The notes under the pieces are model-generated. The model worked only from the letters and a program-made list of their open reading frames with translations, made no database searches and was not told the origin of the DNA. From Nymphaea colorata (taxonomy: Eukaryota; Streptophyta; Magnoliopsida; Nymphaeales; Nymphaeaceae), in the NCBI RefSeq assembly GCF_008831285.2, contig NC_045150.1, forward strand, positions 6,396,001 to 6,460,000: DNA of 64,000 nt, read 5' to 3'. The stretch's first letter is position 1. Every line of letters begins with the position of its first letter. Below are positions 58,290-64,000 of the stretch, piece by piece. Both the position numbers and the translations under genes were made by a program.

Positions 58290-59890
58290 CTATTCGCCAA
58301 ACAACACAACAGCACACCATGTTCCTCAAGATTTGACGATGGGAGTTCCTAAAAAGGATGATGCGAGTAATGCCAATCAAGCCAACAAAGATAACGGGAT
58401 GAGAAAGGTTGTTGATCACCTTACATATTATATGCTTGGGCCATAGTTGCTTCAGTGATGGAGTAACTGATTGGAAAAGTGGTTATAAACTTCATTAAAA
58501 ATTAGAACCATAAATATCCCCAAAGAGGTTGGTGCAATGGACGGGGCAGGAGTTGGTAGGCAGCCAGTTTTAGTTTCGAAACTTCATGGCATCAACTTTT
58601 GTTGCTATAAATAAAGGGTCACCAATGCATAAGTTGAAGTACGGGTGGCGCCCTAAGGCACTGAGATAACATCCTTTACCTGGTTGGGTGAATCCTTTAA
58701 CTGGTTGGGTGAAAGTTTCGGCTCTCCTCTGAATGGAATGATGAAAACTCCTTCTACTCATACAAAAAAATTAGAACTATAATTAAACAGTGTAGACACA
58801 TCCACCACTAATGGGAAAAGCATGTAATCGTGATCTGTCATCGATTCAAAAAAGGAGCAGTAGAAAGCGGTGGTGACAATAGGCGACAATCGATAGTTTT
58901 GCGAATCACAACTGTTTGGAAAAAAAATAGAGAAAAGGTTAAAAATGGAAGCTAAGAGCTAAGATCCATTTTGCAATTTATCTCGGTTAACTATTTTTAT
59001 CACAGTTGGATGGGAACTATTTCTAGGGCAAGATGTCAGCAAAACAGCAAGAAATAAGCTTTTAAACAAGCAATTGAATGTAATTTTTGGGTCTAATGCG
59101 TTCTCTTGACACTCTTTACTGGATACAATAATATCATACATTTGCCGATTCAGCTACAACCAATTGGAAATGCCAGACCGCTTAGGCAAGGGATAAATCA
59201 GACCCATTAAAAGTAAGCATTAAATTGTTTTTTAAGCATTCTAACTTAATAAATGTGATCTTCAGGCTGATTTGATGAGGAACATGCATTAAGGTAGTAA
59301 TTTTTTAGTATAATAATATTTTTAATAATGAAGAAAAGGGCTCTTATGAGAATTTTGATGGTCGAAAGGTCACATTTTTTTTTACCAAAAAAAAAACTTG
59401 AATTAAAATTTGATTATATTTATTTTATATAAGTGTCTCATAAGTGGTGCTTCATTTGCGTGATTCTCTTGCTGGCCAGTTTATCTTGCTATATTATGCT
59501 ATAGATTATCTAGAGCAGATGCATAATTAGATTGTAAATTTGTATGGTAAGTTTATGGGCACTATATTATGTTCTATTTCCTCTCAACTTATGCGTATTT
59601 GCTAATAATGTGCTTTGCATGATAAAAAGACCAGATCTTAAATTCTAGTTTACTGTTTTGCTATATCAACTGCTCCTAGATCCTAGTGAAAGAGTTTTCT
59701 TTGAGGCAATATTACATTGTCTTGAGTAAATTTGACAATGTAAAAATGTATGATTTTTTTTTGTTAAGAATTGCACTTTCAATCCATTTTCCTGGTTTCA
59801 AACCCTTATTGTGAGGTTATTTTTCTATTCTAGGCCCAAAGAGCGAGCTGCTGCATGGATTTGGTTAACAAGAGAATTCTTAAGCTGTTA
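58290..59890. other. Intergenic stretch, no gene seen
   Basis: AT-rich DNA. A 17-bp near-direct duplication (AACTGGTTGGGTGAA type) at about 58678-58712; nothing else. Confidence 0.6.
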
Positions 59891-59891
59891 A

Positions 59892-59950
59892 GAGCAATGT
59901 TGTAAAAGGCGATGAGGCGAGGCGAGACGGTGATTGAAGTGTAAGCTTCA
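59892..59950. mobile_element. Terminal fragment of a GGCGAGGCGAG word element
   Basis: GCAATGTTGTAAAAGGCGAT followed by GAGGCGAGGCGAGAC. It shares TGTTGTAAAA with the left end at 61684 but has a different word. The opposite terminus is missing. Confidence 0.45.
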
Positions 59951-60913
59951 TAGTCAAATTTGTTAAGTGTATAATATTTATAAAAATAAAATGAAAATTG
60001 AAAAAACAAGTAAAGTAACAATAATATGAAGGAAGACCAATTTATTGTGAGTACTTTTTTTTTTTTGCTTTGCGAACCACGTCGAAATATTTTTTTTGTT
60101 TGTATTCAAAGGTTTTAGTAAAAAATATTTTAAAAAAAAAACTGTGGGCAACATCATATCATATGTGAGTGGTTGACGTGCTAGGAAGAGGTGTGCAGAT
60201 GCAAAAAAACCAGTAACATGCTGCCCACAATGTCACTAGAGAGATTTTAAGTTTAACTTTTCATTCATTTGCGCATGTGTCTGTGCAAGCACCCATAGTA
60301 TCTCTGGACAATCTTGATAACAGCAATAATGACAATTAAAATGTGATAATAATAATTACTTGTTAATTCTATATGCATTATATGCTAGTAATATACATGA
60401 CATTAAAAATCAACCAACTTGAGAATATCTACCCTTTCATTAAAATTGATAATGTCAATTCTTTGCATAGTATAAATTTCAAACATTGATAAATTGTTAA
60501 TGCACATAAGTCATAATGTTGATCATTGAAACAAATTGATGGCAAGGAACGGAACAAGTGCAAAAGAAAATACAAGGCTAGATTTTTCGCACCCGGGAGA
60601 CTTTTATAAAAAAGTAATCAGTTTCCAATTAATTTCCTAATCTTCACAGTTCGTATTAACACTTTATTAATTCACCTTTTGGGTCATTCTTAAAAATTAA
60701 TAAGCCTTGTGATGGTCGGGCGGCAGCTTTCTGTTCACCCTCACTTTGTAGAGAGATTGAGCGAGCGGGAGAGGGTCAGCAGCACTCACACACAAAGAGT
60801 GAGAATGAGAGATTGGGTGGCAAGACCGATTGAGAAGATCAAGAAAGGGACCTTCCAGCAGCAGTGGCAGAGTTTATTTCGGTGGTGGCTCCACCACCAA
60901 CAACATCACTTTG

Positions 60914-61320
60914 GGGTTGCAAAAAGAAAAAAAAAATCTGAAGAAACATCTTGAGATTTTTGTAAAAAGAGAAAGTATAAATATCAATTCTCACATTACC
61001 AACCCTCAAGGACGATGGTAGCGTCATACAGATAAAAACCATGTTAACCTTTTTGCTTTCATTATATTTGTGTTCTTTTAAACGTGGTAGTGGAGGTGGA
61101 AGATACCCACATGGTGCATATGAAGCTGAGTAAACCTGACCTCAAAAGGATGCTCAAGTTAGATGGAAAAGACAGATGGATAAAGATGACACTTATTGAA
61201 GAAAATTTTCAGTTAAATGAAAGCCTCCAAATAACCAAGAGACCCCTGACTTTTTCAACAAAGTGATGACTTGATTCATCTTCCCAAAATTTTCAAGGCA
61301 AATTTTGTACTAAGTTCACT
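60914..61320. repeat. TRIM-like repeat, copy 2 (LTR end, PBS-like site, interior)
   Basis: 60914-61085 aligns with 62800-62965 (TTGAGATTTTTGTAAAA, CCCTCAAGGACGATGG, TTTCATTATATTTGTGTTC). It is followed by TGGTAGTGGAGG at 61086 and interior blocks shared with 53900-54110 (ACCCACATGGTGCAT, CTTTTTCAACAAAGT). The open frames here are incidental. Confidence 0.6.
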
Positions 61321-61682
61321 TTCTTTCTTTTGTACAAACTCAAAATAAGCAAGCTGCAATCTTATTGTTACAATCAGAAATGTGCCTAAACTAATTATGC
61401 AAAACAGACACTAGTTATGCCTAACTACAATACTGAACAACTAGAGAAAGGACTGCAAGATGGTGTGAATACAATTGTAACAATATGGTTTTTAACAATT
61501 TAACCAATCCAAATAAAACCACAAACTATGCAGTGAAACACAGCTTGAACCTATTATAAACTATTAAACCCATGAACAGCTAAACATAGCCTATCTAAAT
61601 CAATAATGATACAACTAACTGTTCACTTAAAACCTTTAAATGACTACAGATAGTTTAGCAAAACATGAAACCACAAAGCAAA

Positions 61683-61991
61683 CTGTTGTAAAATGCAGTG
61701 TTTTACGTATCGTTGCGTTTCAAAAATGCGATACGATACTCCACATGTATCGTACGATATAGTTACAATACGGCTACGATACGTATGATACAATTACCAT
61801 ACATTACGATACGGTATGATATAGGTACGATACGGTAATTTTTATTGATTTTTTTTATTTTTTGAGAATTTCTTATATTTTTTATGATTTTTTTTTAAAT
61901 ACGATACGGTGACGATACATTACGATATTTTACGATACAACATATCTTAAAGCCAGACTGATACAACTTACGATATGCTTTTTCCAACATT
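61683..61991. mobile_element. Word-type element of TACGATACGG / TATCGTACG
   Basis: Left end TGTTGTAAAATGCA and right end inverse AATGTTGGAAAAAGCA are partners. ACGATACGGTACGATA words fill both sides of an AT-rich centre (61840-61900). No clear target duplication. Confidence 0.6.
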
Positions 61992-62639
61992 AGTAAAATG
62001 TGAAAATATGTAAATCTACACTAGTAGCTACACTAGAGAACATAAAAGTTAACTCTAGCTCCAAGTTACACTATAATGCATTAAGTTTCATAAGCTATCT
62101 ATCTAATCTACGGCATCACAGTAAAAATTGCAATGGAACACAATAAACAAACCAAGCAATGCACACACTCATTAAGCTAAAAGTAGAATAACAGTAACGA
62201 ACTTTAGTGGCACTCATAGGAAGCAATGGAAAAGGTCTTCAGTAGCATAGAAAATTATTTAATGGCACTTGTTCAAAGCTGTGATAGATTAACAATAGAG
62301 TTTAAAAATGCCACCACCTTAGATGATTCCTGTAGCAGGCCAGAAAAGCATCTACATGACATATGCTCGAGGCAACACTAGAAAGCTTCCAACGGCACCA
62401 CGCACCCAAGAACCACATAGGCGACTACTTTTGGCGTCATGAAAATTAACCATTGAATGTAATGAATAATCTGCAGTTTATAGCTTTTCTGGTGGTGCAC
62501 AATCTTCCCCACTGAAAAAATATTCCCCGCGTAACTCTAAATGCCACTAAATGCCATATATCTTGTAATTGAGAGAACTGAAGCTCTCTCATGATGTCCT
62601 GCTTGTCGATAGAAGACAAATATGCCTACTCAAATGCAA

Positions 62640-62988
62640 GGATGGAAGGTATTATATGAAGTATCCAATGTTGCTATCAAACAGGTACTTTGCGACAAAA
62701 AAATGTTATAACCAATAAGAGCATGATATCTATACAAGTAAAGATGCCTACAAAAATGATGATGGCATTGTTATCAACAAGAAGGGTGCTCAACTTTGAG
62801 GTTGCAAAAAGAAAAAAATCTGAAGAAATATCTTGAGATTTTTGTAAAAGGAGAAAGCATAAATACCAATTCTCACATAATCGACCCTCAAGGACGATGG
62901 TGGCGTCATATAGATAAAAACCATGATAATTTTTTTGCTTTCATTATATTTGTGTTCTTTTGAACGTGGTATTGGAGATGGAAGATAC
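62640..62988. repeat. TRIM-like repeat, copy 3 (LTR and PBS-like site)
   Basis: About 62651-62965 is LTR-like and aligns with 54370-54685 and 60914-61085. It ends in TGGTATTGGAGATGG at about 62968. It is cut by the copia LTR starting at 62989. Confidence 0.6.
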
Positions 62989-63348
62989 TGTTAGAAATCA
63001 AAGTGAATAAATAATTAAAGGGACATGAACTTTTAAAGTGGTTTAGCCAATAGGTCTACGTCCATTGCTCTATCATTTCTTACTTGCATTCCTTTGGTGG
63101 AGATGCTCATTTATATAGAGGAGTTACATAAGAGGTCTCTAATTCTCAAGAGACATAACTTTTCATTTTTTAACAAACATCACTTTTCATCTTTCAACTT
63201 TCCATCTTTCAAGAGACATGTCTTTTCATCTCCCAAAAAACATGACTTTTCATCTCCCAGCATACATGACTTTCAGTCCCTTAAGAGACATAACTTTTAT
63301 CTCCCAAGTAATTCACTTTGAGAGCCTTTCTTAGTATTTCTGTTAACA
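62989..63348 (-). repeat. 3' LTR of a second copia element (minus strand)
   Basis: 360 bp running TGTTAACAGAAATAC...GATTTCTAACA on the minus strand. A polypurine tract (TGTGGGGGGA) lies immediately upstream at 63349-63358. The interior has repeated ACTTTTCATCTCCCAA-type units. Confidence 0.8.
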
Positions 63349-64000
63349 TCCCCCCACAAGCTCAATGCTCCAGCAATGAAATTGAGCTTGTTAATTATTT
63401 GACAATGGTGCTGGTTACTAAGCGGCTTAGTTAAAATATCAGTAATCTGATTTTTAGAAGAGATGTATTGAATTTTCAAATCTCTTTTAGCCAAATTTTC
63501 TCGAACAAAATGAAGGTCAATCTCTATGTGTTTGTTGCGGCTATGATACACAAGATGAGCTGCAAGATAGGCTGCGTCGATGTTGTCGCACCATAATATG
63601 GGAGGTTGTGATTGAACAACACAAATTTCTTTTAATAAAATTTGTAACCACATGATTTCAGCAGTGGTATTGGCAATAGATCAATACTCAGTCTCAGTGC
63701 TAGAACGAGAGACAATTGATTGCATTTTAGCACTCCATGAAACTATATTAGATCCAATAAACACTGCATATCCACCTATAGACCGTCTATCATCAAGACA
63801 TCCAGTCCAATTTGCATCACTGTAAGCATTAATATTAAGAACTGAACTAGGTCTAATAACAAGACCATAATCAATAGTGTGTTTCAAATATCTTAGGATT
63901 CTCTTTACGACATTCCAAGTAGCATCAGTAGGATGATGCATATATTGACAAACCTTATTGACAACATAAGAGATGTTTGGATGAGTCATAGTAGAGTATT
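63297..64000 (-). pseudogene. Ty1/copia RT-RNase H 3' end, runs off the window
   Basis: Minus-strand reading from 63989 to 63297 stays in one frame: [39 protein letters not shown] (RNase H), SRSSTETEY, then a single TGA at 63681-63683, then TAEIMWLQ..., HIEIDLHFVRE and DILTKPLS. Only one stop in about 690 nt means it is far younger than the intron-16 copia. The pol frame ends just inside the LTR. The rest of the element lies beyond 64000. Confidence 0.88.

Noticed and set aside
60709-61266. Plus-strand open frames of 60-81 codons
   Set aside because: They overlap the TRIM-like repeat or A-rich DNA and show no homology.

Overview
The window is nuclear DNA of a flowering plant. It has GT-AG spliced genes, AT-rich introns of up to 10 kb, Ty1/copia and Ty3/gypsy debris, many short terminal-inverted-repeat elements, and two genes that match plant families end to end. 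Codon and intron base composition do not look grass-like. I cannot place the species.

Two real genes are present. A nucleoredoxin-2 type gene (+ strand, 772-4254, three coding exons, 414 aa) lies at the left. SEC5, an exocyst subunit (- strand, 42475 down to 6972), occupies the middle in 21 coding exons (1104 aa). The two genes converge across about 2.7 kb of empty DNA. All 20 SEC5 introns are GT-AG and every exon phase closes. The last exon carries an apparent 1-nt frameshift that replaces the conserved-looking basic C-terminal tail.

Most of the remaining sequence is transposons. SEC5 intron 16 (10.4 kb) holds a decayed but structurally complete copia element (13862-20849, 5-bp target duplication), antisense to nothing but itself and opposite in orientation to SEC5. 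It carries two nested DNA transposons. One of these is a 1.39-kb Pack-type element that has captured the start of an NT-C2 (PMI1-related) gene. SEC5 intron 2 holds a gypsy integrase remnant interrupted by a 1.1-kb inverted-repeat element, and intron 1 holds another such element. From 42.7 kb to the right end there is no intact host gene. That region contains more short elements, a roughly 640-bp tandem array with dimeric higher order, a second gypsy remnant, an RRM pseudogene, a SINE-like unit, dispersed TRIM-like repeats, a long inverted repeat, a near-perfect hairpin, and a fairly young copia element running off the window edge.

The most interesting pattern is a set of about a dozen short (170-1100 bp) elements with 8-bp target duplications and short terminal inverted repeats (a hAT-like signature). 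The interiors of many are written in a degenerate short 'word' specific to each family: GTACCC, CCGTATTATACCCG, ATCCGAATCC, CTCGAGTTCG, GGGCCGGCC, TACGATACGG. Several insertions are confirmed because the interrupted older element's reading frame resumes across the removed element. I suggest the words are expanded subterminal transposase-binding arrays; this is inference.
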